This document shows, one piece after another, positions 21,516 through 32,339 of a DNA stretch of 64,000 nt; the first letter of the stretch is position 1, and each line of letters begins with the position of its first letter. The DNA comes from Hsuehochloa calcarea (lineage: Eukaryota; Streptophyta; Magnoliopsida; Poales; Poaceae): positions 18,757,385 through 18,821,384 of the forward strand of contig CM070594.1 in NCBI GenBank assembly GCA_036346395.1, given 5' to 3'. Below the pieces are notes generated by a model, which made no database searches, had not been told where the DNA came from, and was given only the letters and a program-made list of their open reading frames with translations. The position numbers and the translations under genes were made by a program.

Positions 21516-24008
21516 ATGGCGCGAGCTCGGTCGGCGACGCAGACGAGCCGCTCGACCCACGCCGGGATGGGGGCACTGTTGCGGGCGTGGTCGCCGGCGG
21601 CGGCCCTCCGAGCTGGTCTGGCGCCCCGAGGAGAGGTGGCCCTTGACGAAGCGGTGCGTCCGCTGGCTGCGGACACCGCCTCGCCTCGCCCGCATGTTGG
21701 ACATCCCGCACGCGCTGCGGTTGACGCGCACTACTCTCTACGCTTGTGGACCGGTGGAGACGGAGACTCATACATTCCACTTCCTGGGGAGATGACCATT
21801 ACTCTCGAGGATGTAGCAATGCTTACAGTCTGCGGTGCATGGCCTTCGGTAGTGCCACCTCCGAGGCGATGATCGAAGGTGCGTTTGGGCGACAGATTCG
21901 GCCTCCCGATTCCTGCAAACGTGTCCGGTATCCCACATTCCTGGCTACGGGAGTTCATGATCTGCCCCGTGGATGCGACAGCGGAGGCAGTCAGGACACA
22001 CCTCGTCGCGTACATTCTGTTCCTGTTCGGATGGATCTTGTTCCCTACGACACAGGGAGACTGTGTGTACCCCAGCTATATCCATCTGGCAGAGTCCCTG
22101 GCGGACGCTGGCCAGACGAGGTTCCGCAGTACAGTTGGGGTTCAGCGGTGCTCTGCGCCACTTACCGAGGGTTATGCGATGCCACTCAGCGCGGTACGGG
22201 CGTGGAGCCATTCCTGGCGGTTTGCTACACCACGTATACCGTGGTCATGGGAGCACTTTCCAGTTGGTCGTCCTTATTTCCGCAACACGGTGCACCCGTA
22301 CCCGTTGACCGTCCAGCATTACGGCAATGCTCTCGGCGACGACCCCCACGACGGGCCTACAATGGGAACACGTTGGACACGTGGTACCCTAGGGTGGGCC
22401 AGGAGACCGAGGCGTCGTGACGCGAGTTCCATAACCTCTTCGAGACTACGCGACGAGACCGAGATCATCGGCGGCCATGGATGGGGCGGTTCCTTGCGAA
22501 CCACGGCCCCCTACGGATTATCGACGCAGTGCACTGAGGACGATCCACTTTGGATGACGACCTGCCACCTGGTCTTCTCGCACATGGTCGAGCCGTACAA
22601 TCCACAACGGGTCATGAGACAGTTCGGCCTGTACCAGCAGGTGCCACCGCCGGCGGGACGACATATCGCAGCGAAGGCCCACCGGTATGTCCTTTTTTGG
22701 ATATAATTTTATCTGTATGCCTGCCTTACATGTTCTGACATTAAGATTCACTTGCAGGCAAACGAGGAAAGGGCGCAAGAGCGACGACTGGAGGCAGACA
22801 CAGCTGCCGTGGACGGAGCTGTGGAGCGAGAGGGTGGCGACGGACGTGCTGCACGAGGCACGCCGTCTACTCCATCCGTGACGTCGCTTCGACTTGCTTG
22901 CGGTGGTACATTCCACGCACCAGTGCGCCTGCTTATCGGGCCACGGAGCGTGCGGTGGTCGCATGCGCAGAGGACATCGTACTAGCCGAACGGACCCACC
23001 GGCGGCACGGCAGCGCGACGAGGCGGTAACCCATTCTTCAACCAATTTCCTTCAGGCAGCACGCTTCGCACTAACTCCGTGTTTTCTTGCAGTACTACCG
23101 CATAGATCGTATACAGCGCGAGGGTGCTGAAATTCTACGGCGTGGGAACAGCAACACCTTCGATCGCCTCCTAGCCGCCGTGCGTGGCATGACCGACGAC
23201 GCGAGGGCTGCGATTAGAGCCATGACCTGTGGTCGACACAGCGACGACGCACGCACAAAGATCGCGGACGCGAGGGTACCCTCCACCCCCTCCGCCCTCG
23301 GCACCTCCCTCGGCACCACCGTCCGCACGCCCGTCTCACTCCGGGAGCCGTCCGAGCTACGGTCGGTCGGCCCCGACGGCCCCGACCCGCCTCGGGCCAC
23401 AGGTATGTCATCTCTCTCATTGTCAATACCTTTCCATGCACTCATTTTCGAGGTATCGACATTAACCTTTCTTCTAGCAAATACTACGAGGGGCAAAGAT
23501 GCGATGCAACCATCGTCATCACGAGGGAGGCGCGGACACGACTTCCTCGCCAGAACAGCGGTTTCGCACCGCAGACACGGCCGGACTCCCCGGTAGCGGG
23601 GGCGAGTGGTTGGGCTCGTTGGCGCCTGGCGTTGATCCGACTGCGGACCGCGACCCGTGGTTCGCCGATACGTATGGAGGGTACACCGTGCAGCACTACA
23701 GCTCAGACTGGCCAGGAGGATCATCCTCAGCACAACAACCTACTCAGGTAAGCGTTAACGTAGTTACAACTATTTTCTCTGCGCAAAAAAATAAGGACTA
23801 ACTCACCGAGTACCATTCCTGCGGGAGGAGCACCGGTGGCTAGACGAGATCTTTGAGGCTGAGCGGACCCCCACGCCGACATCACCGCAGCCGCCTCCCG
23901 AGCGGCCCGTACTACGACCTGCGAGACATGCGCCACTCCCCGGACAGATTCACCTTTCCTGAGGATCAACTACGCCGTCCGGGTAGGCGACACGACGATG
24001 CACCCTAG
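21516..24008 (+). pseudogene. plant mobile domain (PMD) gene carried by the MULE, frameshifted
   Basis: The chosen ATG at 21516 gives MARARSATQTSRS. The PMD follows in several frames: VWRPEERWPLTKRCVRWL (about 21620), MTITLEDVAMLT (about 21795), IPHSWLREFMICPV (about 21940), HLVAYILFLFGWILFPTT (about 22000), YPSYIHLAESLADAG (about 22070), and VPQYSWGSAVLCATYRGLCD (about 22120) in a shifted frame. Plausible introns are 22685-22757 and 23403-23477, with a donor at about 23748. The C-terminus reads RFTFPEDQLRRPGRRHDD and stops at TAG 24006-24008. PMD proteins occur in plant MULEs and gypsy elements and as host genes (MAIN/MAIL family) linked to silencing and genome stability. Its role here is unknown. 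Frameshifts near 21770, 21835 and 22130 interrupt it. Confidence 0.83.
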
Positions 24009-24265
24009 CTAATATCATGGCCGTGACAAGCGTGTTATGTAATGTCATTGTGCATTTATATAATATCCATGTGCATGGCGTTACGATCATTTTTGTACAC
24101 AAAATATTCTCCAAATATTCAAGTACAAGCGACTTTTGTACCTCGCGACTTTAATTTATTGAACGTCTGAGACATAACGCATAATCGCCCGTGATATGAC
24201 CTCCGTACACAAGCGTCCGTATGAATCCTTTGTGTGCGCATTAATCAAACACTCTACAAAGCAGA
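24009..24265. other. AT-rich spacer after the PMD gene
   Basis: This presumed 3' UTR and spacer contains ATAATATCCATGTGCATGG and other AT-rich text; no reading frame is supported. Confidence 0.4.
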
Positions 24266-24640
24266 CGCGACAACACTCTCCCTCGCCGGTATATTTCGAC
24301 CGAAATGATCGCACTACGCATAAGCGGGGCGCGACAACACCGCCTCGCCGACTTTTCGCATCGAATGACCACACTCGCAGCGGGGCGCGACAACACCACG
24401 CCTCGTCGGCTTTTACGACCGAAATGACCGCACTATGCCAAGCAGGCGCGACAACACCACCTCCTGCCGACTTTTCGCATCGAATGACCACACTCGCAGC
24501 AGGCGCGACAACACCATGCCTCGCCAGACTTTTCGACCGAAATGACCACACTCGCAGCAGACGCGACAACACCTGCCTCACCGACTTTTCATGGCGAAAT
24601 GACCCCACTCGCAGCAGCGGGGCGCGAAAACACCCTCCCA
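24266..24640. repeat. seven-copy tandem repeat, 55-65 bp units
   Basis: The core GCGACAACAC (last copy GCGAAAACAC) recurs at 24266, 24331, 24386, 24447, 24504, 24562 and 24624. Each copy is followed by CCTCGCCGACTTTTCG-like text and CGAAATGACCACACTCGCAG-like text. The array ends about 50 bp before the TATA box of the third MULE gene. Confidence 0.9.
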
Positions 24641-24687
24641 CGCCGGCCACTCACGTCAACTTAACCACACCAAGCCAAACATGTGGC

Positions 24688-24695
24688 CTATAAAA
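24688..24695 (+). promoter_or_regulatory. TATA box of the third MULE gene
   Basis: CTATAAAA lies 82 bp before the ATG at 24770 and directly downstream of the tandem repeat, at a suitable distance for transcription starting near 24720. Confidence 0.65.
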
Positions 24696-24769
24696 CAAGG
24701 TGAAATACATGAACTACACAACCAAACCCAACCACGCTGCTACACCAGAGCTTGCTTCGCCACGCTAGG

Positions 24770-25537
24770 ATGGACAAGAGGCAGAAGCAATGGGACGAGA
24801 TCCGCGAGTTAGCTCGGGCTTCTACGGCACGGGCTGAACAAGCTAGGGACGCTGCGGCTCGGGACCGGCAAGAGCAGCGTTCCAGGATGGAAGCTCTTCG
24901 CAATGAAGCCCCCCGTAGCAGCAACCCCTGCCGGAACGTCCCAACCGAGCATTCGCCGCAACACCCGCCAGAGGGGGAGACGCCGCCCCTCTGTCGGTGC
25001 AGGGACACATGCAAGTTCTTCAAATCCAAGCACCGACTGAGCCTCGGCATGCGCTACTGGGGTTGTCCCAACTACTCCTCTGACTATCCCGACCGTCGTT
25101 GGGATACGAGAACCTATCGGCAGCCGGTAAGGAGTACTTACAGTAAGTTCACGTACCAGCTCTCTTTTCATAATACGCGCTTACGGTCTCTCCGTCTACC
25201 CGTAGTCACCGAGCCTCGTGTGGCTTCCGCCATGGATCGACCTAGAAATCCATCCACACGACCGATGGCGGCTCGACCGGAGTGGAATGCCGAAAGGGGA
25301 CGCGAGATCCGGGAGGAGGATCGTCGGACTGAAGAGCGCAACGAGCGTATCCGCCGGGAGACGCAGGCTCATCTCGAGGCGTGCAGGCGCAGGGAGCGCG
25401 AGGCACGCGAGCGGGATCGTGAAAAAAAGAGGGAAATGGCGGCCGAGGCCAGGGCGGCCGGCGAGGAGTACAACGCCGAGCTCGGGAGGAAGGGCAAATG
25501 GCCCCGGTCCACAAATGGGTCGGGCCATTCTCAGTAG
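24770..25537 (+). CDS. MULE third gene: GRF-like zinc finger plus charged helical tail
   Basis: The ATG at 24770 gives MDKRQKQWDEIRELARA, an Arg/Ala/Glu-rich N-terminal helix of about 45 residues. The GRF-type finger then reads CRCRDTCKFFKSKH ... GMRYWGCPN (about residues 78-105). A GT-AG intron at 25127-25205 (79 bp) fits, because exon 1 is 119 whole codons. Exon 2 starts in a frame reading WIDLEIHPHDRWRL, matching the Trp-Ile-Asp that often closes this finger. Near 25285 the coding signal moves to another frame (EWNAERGREIREEDRR) and continues as a highly charged, probably coiled-coil tail to GSGHSQ and TAG. So one frameshift or an unrecognised splice is present. Function is unknown; nucleic-acid binding is inferred from the finger. 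Confidence 0.68.
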   Translation: MDKRQKQWDEIRELARASTARAEQARDAAARDRQEQRSRMEALRNEAPRSSNPCRNVPTEHSPQHPPEGETPPLCRCRDTCKFFKSKHRLSLGMRYWGCPNYSSDYPDRRWDTRTYRQPVRSTYSKFTYQLSFHNTRLRSLRLPVVTEPRVASAMDRPRNPSTRPMAARPEWNAERGREIREEDRRTEERNERIRRETQAHLEACRRREREARERDREKKREMAAEARAAGEEYNAELGRKGKWPRSTNGSGHSQ

Positions 25538-26435
25538 TCCCTCTTCTACTAGGCATGTTTTTACTATCTCCTAAAGGCATGCGTGCCCATGGCCCGGAGG
25601 CTTGTGTCGCAATGTACCGTACTAGTAGCGTATGTAACTAAACCAATTAGCCGAACCAACATGCCATGTGACCACATGAAGCGTGTTCATCATGAGTGCA
25701 ATACAATTCGATTTTGGGCCTCATTGAGCCATCAAAATAATACTATATTGCAAATATGCCTCTTCTCCTGGAATTCCAGAAATAATTATTGACATCGACA
25801 TTGATTCTTCTATGTTTTAAGCTATCTTCGTAATCACAACGTTCTCAACCCCTTTAGGTCAGTTCTTGGCATCTTTAAAAATATGATCAAGAATCATAGC
25901 GCTAAGAGTACTCATGTGGTAATAAACTTTACACATTTCGAGTCACATGAAATCAAGAAACCCTAATTTCAAACGTCTCGTCATAGTTTCCACACCTACA
26001 CCACAATTTCTCGAGATAATCTGGAGCATATAAAATAACATAAAATTTACACAATCAAGTCCTCTGTGTAGGAGTCCGACAAAAATTTTCATAATGTTCG
26101 GACCTCAGTTTCCATATTAAAAAATTCATACAAAAATTTGACTTCAAAGAATCATGCAGAGAAAAAAAAATGAGAAAAATTCAAAAAAATTACACAACCA
26201 AGCACACTATGCCAGGAGGCTCCATACAAAGTTTCATAAGTTTTTTGAGCTTATTTATTATATTTAAAAATTTGTCGAACAAATATTATGTTTTTAATTT
26301 TTTTAAAAGGAGCGCCACACTGCTGCCGTGCCCCACTAAAGAAGGTGACTCTTCTGCCGTGGGGGCGGCGAGTTCTCTTCTGCCGCCCGGACGGCGTTAG
26401 TGGCTCTTCGCCGTGGGGACGGCAGCAGTGGCCGA
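25538..26435. other. 3' non-coding part of the MULE
   Basis: This AT-rich sequence has no supported gene. From about 26310 it becomes GC-rich with GCCGTGGGGGCGGCGAG-type units that mirror the left sub-terminal repeats. Confidence 0.55.
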
Positions 26436-26517
26436 GGGGCTATTTTTGGAAATTTTTGCAGAAGGGGGCTAAATGGGGAATTTTCGTGCGTCATACGGCC
26501 AGAAGTGTCCAATTTTC
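26436..26517. repeat. right terminal inverted repeat of the MULE
   Basis: This is the exact inverse of 16853-16934, ends GTGTCCAATTTTC, and is followed at once by the CTTTAGAAC duplication. Confidence 0.96.
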
Positions 26518-26526
26518 CTTTAGAAC

Positions 26527-26761
26527 ACATGCCGGCAAACAAAATATATAGAGATATGCAGACCGGCCAGGTACATTAGACCGAGATATACCAATATACA
26601 TAGGCAGACTCGGAGAAACTGAATCTTCAAAAATCAGAATTTATTTAATTAATCTTGACCTTTGCTGAGCTATTAGCTTTATCGCGCGTGTTTCTCTGTA
26701 TAAATCGGTAACAACCATCTTAATTACTGTCGCACTCAAAAGTCCAAGTGGTCGCATATTT
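26527..26761. other. spacer between MULE and copia-1
   Basis: This is 235 bp with no gene or repeat that I can identify. The last five bases (TATTT) are the near-duplication flanking copia-1. Confidence 0.45.
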
Positions 26762-27020
26762 TGTTAAGAAACCGTCGCTGACGAGTCCAGTCCAAACGAT
26801 TACCTCGTAAATAAATTCAGAATCATAAGAACAATATAAGAACGTCAGAGCGGAATAGTAGATTGAACATAGAGACACGAGGGAACTTCAGACTTCCCAT
26901 TATTGCTCTTCTGAAAATGATGTACAATGTTGAGGGTGCCCCTACTTTATATAGGCAACTGGATGGATAAGGAGCATACCTGGGCCAGAACTCTCTGGTC
27001 CTGGGCCTAGTTTCTTAACA
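26762..27020 (-). mobile_element. 3' LTR of copia-1
   Basis: The LTR is 259 bp. On the minus strand it is preceded by the polypurine tract CCCAACGGGGAG and starts TGTTAAGAAAC. A TATATAAA box (minus strand, 26948-26955) is shared with the 5' LTR. Confidence 0.92.
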
Positions 27021-27368
27021 CTCCCCGTTGGGCACTCATCCGACATGTTCATGTCTCATCAAAACTCTATAAAAACGCAGTGGAAAAAATTTGGAGAAAG
27101 AGTACATGACATGCGTTCCGCTGCGTTGCATGAATTGGCTCGTTAAAAACCTTAGCCGAGAAACTTCAGGAAAACTCGTCAAGGAAAAAAATGTACAATC
27201 CACCCAATTTCACTTAATCTTTAGGAATTATTCTTTGGGCACTCGATCTTCGTGATCAAGCTTTAATAATGAGTTCGTGAAGATTCTCCTCCTGAATTAT
27301 GCACTTCTCTAAGTCTCATCATTCCAATTCCACGCATGCATCTTTCAAAACTAGACGCTGAAAGTGAT

Positions 27369-28790
27369 TTAGTAAATAATTAAATCTGCAAGATTTTTAC
27401 ATGACTTAGTATGCGGTACCTTAATTTCGTCCATCTTTTGCAATTCATGAGCATAGAAGAACTTAGGGCTGATATGCTTTGTTAGAGAACTCTTCACATA
27501 ACCCATTTTCACTTGTGCAACACAAGCTGCATTATCTTTATAGATAATAGTGGGGGTTTGTGTGGTATTCAATCCACATGACTGCTGGATATAGTGAATC
27601 ATCCGCCGAAGCCAAGAACATTTCCGTGAGACCTCGTATAGTGCTATGATTTTCGAGTGGTTCGTCGAAGTAGATACAAGACTTTGCTTAGATGATTTTC
27701 ATGAAATTGTAGTTCCACAACATAGTAATACATAATCTATTTGCGACTTAGTTGTATGCAGGTGTGACAGGTACCCAGCATCTGCATAGCCAGTCATAGT
27801 TAGGTCTTGGTTCTTTCTGTAAAACAGGCCAAGATCTTTGCTTCCTTTGAGGTATCAGAAGATGTCCTTTATTCCCTATCAATACCTTTTGGTAGGTTCT
27901 GCACTATACATTGCTAGTAGGTTCACGGCAAATGCAATATCCGATCTAGTACAATTTGATAAATACATGAGTGCTTCTATTGCACTCAGGTATGGGAATT
28001 CCGGTCCCACGACTTCCTCCCTCTCTTCTTTAGATCTGTACGGGTCCTTCTCCTGCTGCAAGGATCTCCTGACCATCGATACTTTTGAAGGATATGCCTT
28101 TTCAAAGCTAAACCGTTCTAACACTTTCTGAGTGTAGGTTGACTGATGTACTAAAATCCCTTCAGGAGTATGCTCAAGCTGCAAGTCTAGGCAATATTTG
28201 GTTTTACCCAAGTCTTTCATCTCAAACTCTGACTCCGGGGATCCCCAATGATATTCAGATCATCTACATATACTGAGATTATACATAATCCATCATGTGA
28301 TCACCATATAAAAACACAGAGACAATCCTCATTGTTCGTGTAGCCTTTCTTGCAGAGAAAGTCACTCAAGCGATTATACCACATTCTGCCTGATTGCTTC
28401 AGTCCATACAGTGACTTTCTAAGTTGCACACTGTAGAGATTTCTATTTGCTCTGTCTTGGTTCTGGACAGGGATATCTTCTTGTACCTTCATATAAATGT
28501 TCGAATCCAAGTTCCCATAAAGGTATACAGTTACCACATCCATCAATTTCATTTCTAAATTCAAGTTTATTGCCATTGAGATTAAATATATAAAGGTAGT
28601 TCCGCCCATGACCGGGGAATAAATTTCTTCATAATCGACTCCTAGTCGTTGAGTGAAATCTTGTGCAACAAGCCTTGCTTTATATCTTACAACTTCATTA
28701 TTTTCATTTCTCTTTCAAACAAATACCCACTTATGCCTTATGGGGTGCACATAGGGAGGCGTGCGGCTTATAGTTCCAAATACCTCTCTT
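27369..28790 (-). pseudogene. copia-1 reverse transcriptase and RNase H, broken
   Basis: Reading leftward on the minus strand, MDVVTVYLYGNLD (about 28535) and SLYGLKQSGRMWYNRL (about 28400) belong to RT. The catalytic YVDD box with LNIIG lies at about 28275-28245. MKDLGKTKYCLDLQLEH (28220) and RSDIAFAVNLLAMYS (about 27930) follow, then RNase H with YIQQSCGL, IIYKDNAACVAQ, SLTKHISPKFFYAHELQ and CKNLADLI (27602-27369). The motif order is typical of copia. Stops and frameshifts separate the four longest pieces. Confidence 0.9.
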
Positions 28791-28799
28791 TTGTTCAGA

Positions 28800-29458
28800 G
28801 ATAATAACTCTGCTTCTATTGCCTTCTTTCAATCTTCCCAATCTGATCTTTTCTTACATTCAGCGAGTGATGCAGGCTCTCAATCAAAATCAATGATTGT
28901 GGAAATTTTCTTTGCAAAATAAATGTCAACATTGGCTGTTGTTCTATTCATAGATTCTCTCGTGGTCACATAATTTATAGCTATTTCTTCATGGGACGAT
29001 ACTTCTAATGCTTCTACTTGCTCACCGCTGCTTTCAATTGCAGGGCCAAGTCCCTTTACTTTTTCATCTCCGATGTGTGCACACACATCCATACTGATGT
29101 CTACCTCCGTGGGAATATTCAAATCTGGTATGCCTTTTATTGAAGGTCCCATACTGGTGACAGGTCTCAACAGGCTCCCCTTCTAATTATGGGGAACTTC
29201 TGTAATCAGCTGTGCCAAGCCCTTCTTATCCTTTTTCGCCAGTCGTCCCTGGTTACATAGAATTCGAGGGGCCGGAGTTCTCATCCTTTTATTCTGAGGC
29301 CTCTGGATGGGATTAGGGATACCTTCAATTTTCTTTGGTATTTCAACCCTCTCCGGTGCATTACATGCAGGCACATGCGACTTGATCACGCTCTTCAAAT
29401 CACTAAAGTGGACAACCAGTTGATTCACTAATGCTTGCAAATTAATTATCTTCTGCAA
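28800..29458 (-). pseudogene. copia-1 linker between integrase and reverse transcriptase
   Basis: Two open pieces (29458-29183 and 29170-28880) encode variable hydrophilic text such as KRMRTPAPRILCNQG and ESMNRTTANVDIYFAKKI. In copia polyproteins this is the low-complexity segment between the integrase C-terminus and RT. A TAG near 29182 and a stop near 28879 break it. Confidence 0.7.
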
Positions 29459-29464
29459 GAGCGG

Positions 29465-30090
29465 CTAGGCAATAAATTTAATTCTTTTAATTAATACCTC
29501 TGCTAGTCCATTCAGGGGGTGGACATGTGGTACAGAATACTCAACGGTAATTCCCATTGCCATACAATAATCATCAAATACCTTTGAAGTAAATTCTCTA
29601 GCGTTCTCCATTCTGATGGACTTCACATGATGATCAGGGAAATTATTCTGAATTTTAATTATCCCCGAGATCATCTTTGCAAAAGCATGGTTTCTCATAG
29701 ATAATAAGCATACATGAGACCATTTCGGGGAAACATCGATGAGCACCATAAAGTACCTAAATGGCCCTGACAGAGGCTGTATAGGACCACAAATATCTCA
29801 GTGGATATGGTCCAGGAATGCAAGAATTTCATCCTTTACTTTCAGAGTAGAGAGTCTAGTAATCAGTTTCCCGGTGGTACATGCGGAGCACATAAAATCT
29901 TCCTGATTGGAGAAATTATTTACATTGACATTGTGTCCCTGAGAATTAGTAATTATATTTCTCATCATTCTAAGACCAGGGTGGCCAAATCTATCATGTT
30001 AGAGATAGAAAAGTTCAGAGCTTCTAAAAGTGGTTTTCAGGACAGTATAGGCTGCAGGTGCCTTAATGTGAGTATAGTATAGTCCAGATT
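29465..30090 (-). pseudogene. copia-1 integrase core, broken
   Basis: On the minus strand DICGPI (about 29785) carries the first catalytic Asp but is preceded by an in-frame stop. MVLIDVSPKWSHVCLLS and NHAFAKMI follow. The motif usually read as MDNA is MENA here, a conservative Asp-to-Glu change at the second catalytic position (about 29615). YSVPHVHPLNGLAE supplies the Glu of the triad. The region nearer 30000 corresponds to the zinc-binding part of integrase (HDRFGHPGL-like text, mutated). Confidence 0.83.
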
Positions 30091-30840
30091 AATATGAACG
30101 AAGTCGTTCTAATACCCTTTTCACATTTTCTTCGCACTTTGTAATGAGCAGGTATTTCTTACCATACTCTTCTTCAGTCTCTACGTGGAGACCGTTAGCG
30201 CGAATATTTTTAAAGCTTAAGAGAGTTCTAGTCGATTCTGGGTATAACAAGGCTTCTTCAATGACCAATATTGTGCTCATCAGGAGTATAATTGTGGCTC
30301 TTCTTGAGCCTATTATACAAGTATCGCTACATGCAATTATCGTAAGACTATCATCATTCTTGCTGATCAATTGGAATTTTTTTTGTCTCTCTCAATAAGG
30401 TATTCGTTGTGCTGCTATCTGCTAAGCACACTTTCTCCATAGGGCGCCACATGCGTTCTGATATATAAAGTATTTATTAATATGGGGTAGGAAGCAATCC
30501 ACAAACATAAATAAAATATTTCAAAACAGAACACAACTTGTTATTATTAATACATAAAAAATCTTACATAACTCATCATAAGAATTTATTGTTTTGCTCA
30601 CCTAGAGCTTACAACTATTATTCAAAATTCAATGTTCTATCACAACCATAAACTGCAAATGACTATAAAATCTAAGTGCAATGCGTGCACTAGATTGAAT
30701 TAGCGAAGTATGAAGAAACTTCGGCTTGAATCTGCTCCATATCCAACTTCTCTTCTTCGGCAACAACAGATGCTGCCGCTGTGATGTCCAAAGAAGGTGT
30801 GATGACGGCTGCTGCTGAGTTGTCCACATCCATGGGTGCA
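30091..30840 (-). pseudogene. copia-1 protease and pre-integrase region, degraded
   Basis: The piece 30370-30089 reads ACSDTCIIGSRRAT and YGKKYLLITKCEENVKRVLERL. It lies between gag and integrase, where copia elements keep the protease and GAG-pre-integrase domains. I could not find a clear D-S/T-G protease motif. The AT-rich part around 30450-30640 contains no supported frame. Confidence 0.55.
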
Positions 30841-31751
30841 ACCCATGATTGTGGATCCTTTGTGCCTACAATGGCGAGGTGTGCCTCATGCTGTCCTTTG
30901 CCCTTCTTCTTAGCCTTGAAAGCATCAATTACGTGCTACTACTAAGGCAAACATGTGACCAATATCCCCAAGTGCCACATTTGTAGCAACTTTGGTCCTG
31001 CTGACCATAGGGCTTCTCATCGCGCTTCTTTTGTTCGCCTTTCTTGGCTTGAGCAGTCTGGTTGGTTTTGTGACCCATGACCTTACCCATCTTACCCTCT
31101 TTCTTTTGAGTGAGGTTTCTTCACCTTGTAGTTGCTTGCATTTACTTCATGGCCAACTTTGCTACTAGGCGGCTGTGAGATGTAGTTCCTTTTTAAAACG
31201 TCATCTTGAGCTTTTGCAACTTGCATGATGTCAATCAGTTCGACATACTCCTTATAGCCGTGCTGACGATAGTTGTGTGCGGATTGCATCGTGTTTGGAT
31301 GAAAGGTAGAGAGAGTTTTCTTGATCTTCTACTCATCTTTAGTTACCTTACTACAGAGTTGAACACTCGTACAAATTCTATGCAATACATAATTGTACTC
31401 CCACACGGTCTTGTAGTCAGCAAAACGTAGTCGGTTCCATTCTTACTATGCCCGAGGAAGAATGGTATACTTCAGCTTTTCGAACCGCTTCTTAAGTGCG
31501 GTCCATAAAGCTAGTGCGTTCTTTTCTGCCATGTACTCATTCTTGAGTGTTAGGCAGAGATGGTGTCTGAGGAAATAAAGTGCTTGATAATTCTCCTCAG
31601 CAGTTGGAGTGGTGTCCTTCGAAATGCCAAGTCCAATAGCAGCACGGAGCTTTTTGGCTCCAAGTACGATTTCGACATCTGATGCCCAAGTCAGGTAATT
31701 GTGGCCACACTGGGCCAGTTCTTCAAACTCCCAGTTCGTAATGCTAGTCAT
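30841..31751 (-). pseudogene. copia-1 gag, broken
   Basis: The minus-strand ATG at 31751 opens MTSITNWEFEELAQCGHNYL, a typical copia gag start, continuing with NALALWTALKKRFEKL. A second piece (31289-31092) includes YKEYVELIDIMQVAKAQDD. Near 30990-30945 the zinc knuckle reads CYKCGTWGYWSHVC. The family pattern C-x2-C-x4-H-x4-C has Tyr in place of His, so metal binding is probably impaired. TAG and frameshifts near 31446 and 31090 separate the parts. Confidence 0.86.
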
Positions 31752-32317
31752 CTATATATTCATGCAAAAGTCCATAAGATTACTGCTGGTAACTTGCAAA
31801 AAATGGTTGCATAAATTGACATAATGTTCACGTATTTTTCTATGCATTTTTCATGATTTACTATTATTATCAGTGATTAAAAGCAATATAAACAATCACA
31901 AATAATCAAAAACAGTAAATACAGTAGATAAATTGCATAGAAATGATAATAACAAAGTTAAACATGCTTTAAATGCAAAGCTAATTCAAAATTTGAATTC
32001 TCGAGACCCTTTTCTACTGGAAAAATGATTTTTCGGCGAATTCTACAATTTCTAGTGGTTAAAACGTGAAATTTCAATTGTGAGAAAATTTTTGCATAAT
32101 TTTCAAAAAACTCCGAGGGCCTTGTTGCAAAATGTCTTCACCCGCGCAATTATCCTTGTATTTTTCATAATTCTAAGGGGTTTTTTTTTTGCAAATTTTG
32201 GGATTCTTTTCTTTTTCCTATTTTTTATTTCTGGTTATTGGGCCACGCCACCTGGCCCGTTCGGTCTTCCCAGCCCAAAAGGGGCCGGCCTACTTGTCCG
32301 CTTCAAAAACGACTAAT

Positions 32318-32339
32318 GGGGTAGGGTTTCCCCTACCCC
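32318..32339. other. perfect 9-bp hairpin
   Basis: GGGGTAGGG (32318-32326), loop TTTC, CCCTACCCC (32331-32339). It lies at the AT-rich/GC-rich boundary of the copia-1 leader. Confidence 0.85.

Larger units (their letters stand above)
16853..26517 (+). mobile_element. Mutator-like element (MULE) with three genes
   Basis: This 9,665-bp element is bounded by 82-bp terminal inverted repeats (16853-16934 and 26436-26517) that are identical as far as I can read them, plus a perfect 9-bp duplication. Inside, all on the + strand, are a GC-rich leader with a putative 5'-UTR intron, a MURA-type transposase gene, a plant-mobile-domain gene, a seven-copy tandem repeat, and a small gene with a GRF-like finger. 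The genes have frameshifts, yet their protein similarity is still clear over long stretches. The ends suggest recent movement. Whether it is autonomous depends on whether the frameshifts are real. Confidence 0.95.

Noticed and set aside
24266..24640. The regular repeats as a CRISPR-like array
   Set aside because: The whole 55-65 bp unit is repeated, with no unique spacers, and the context is a plant transposon.
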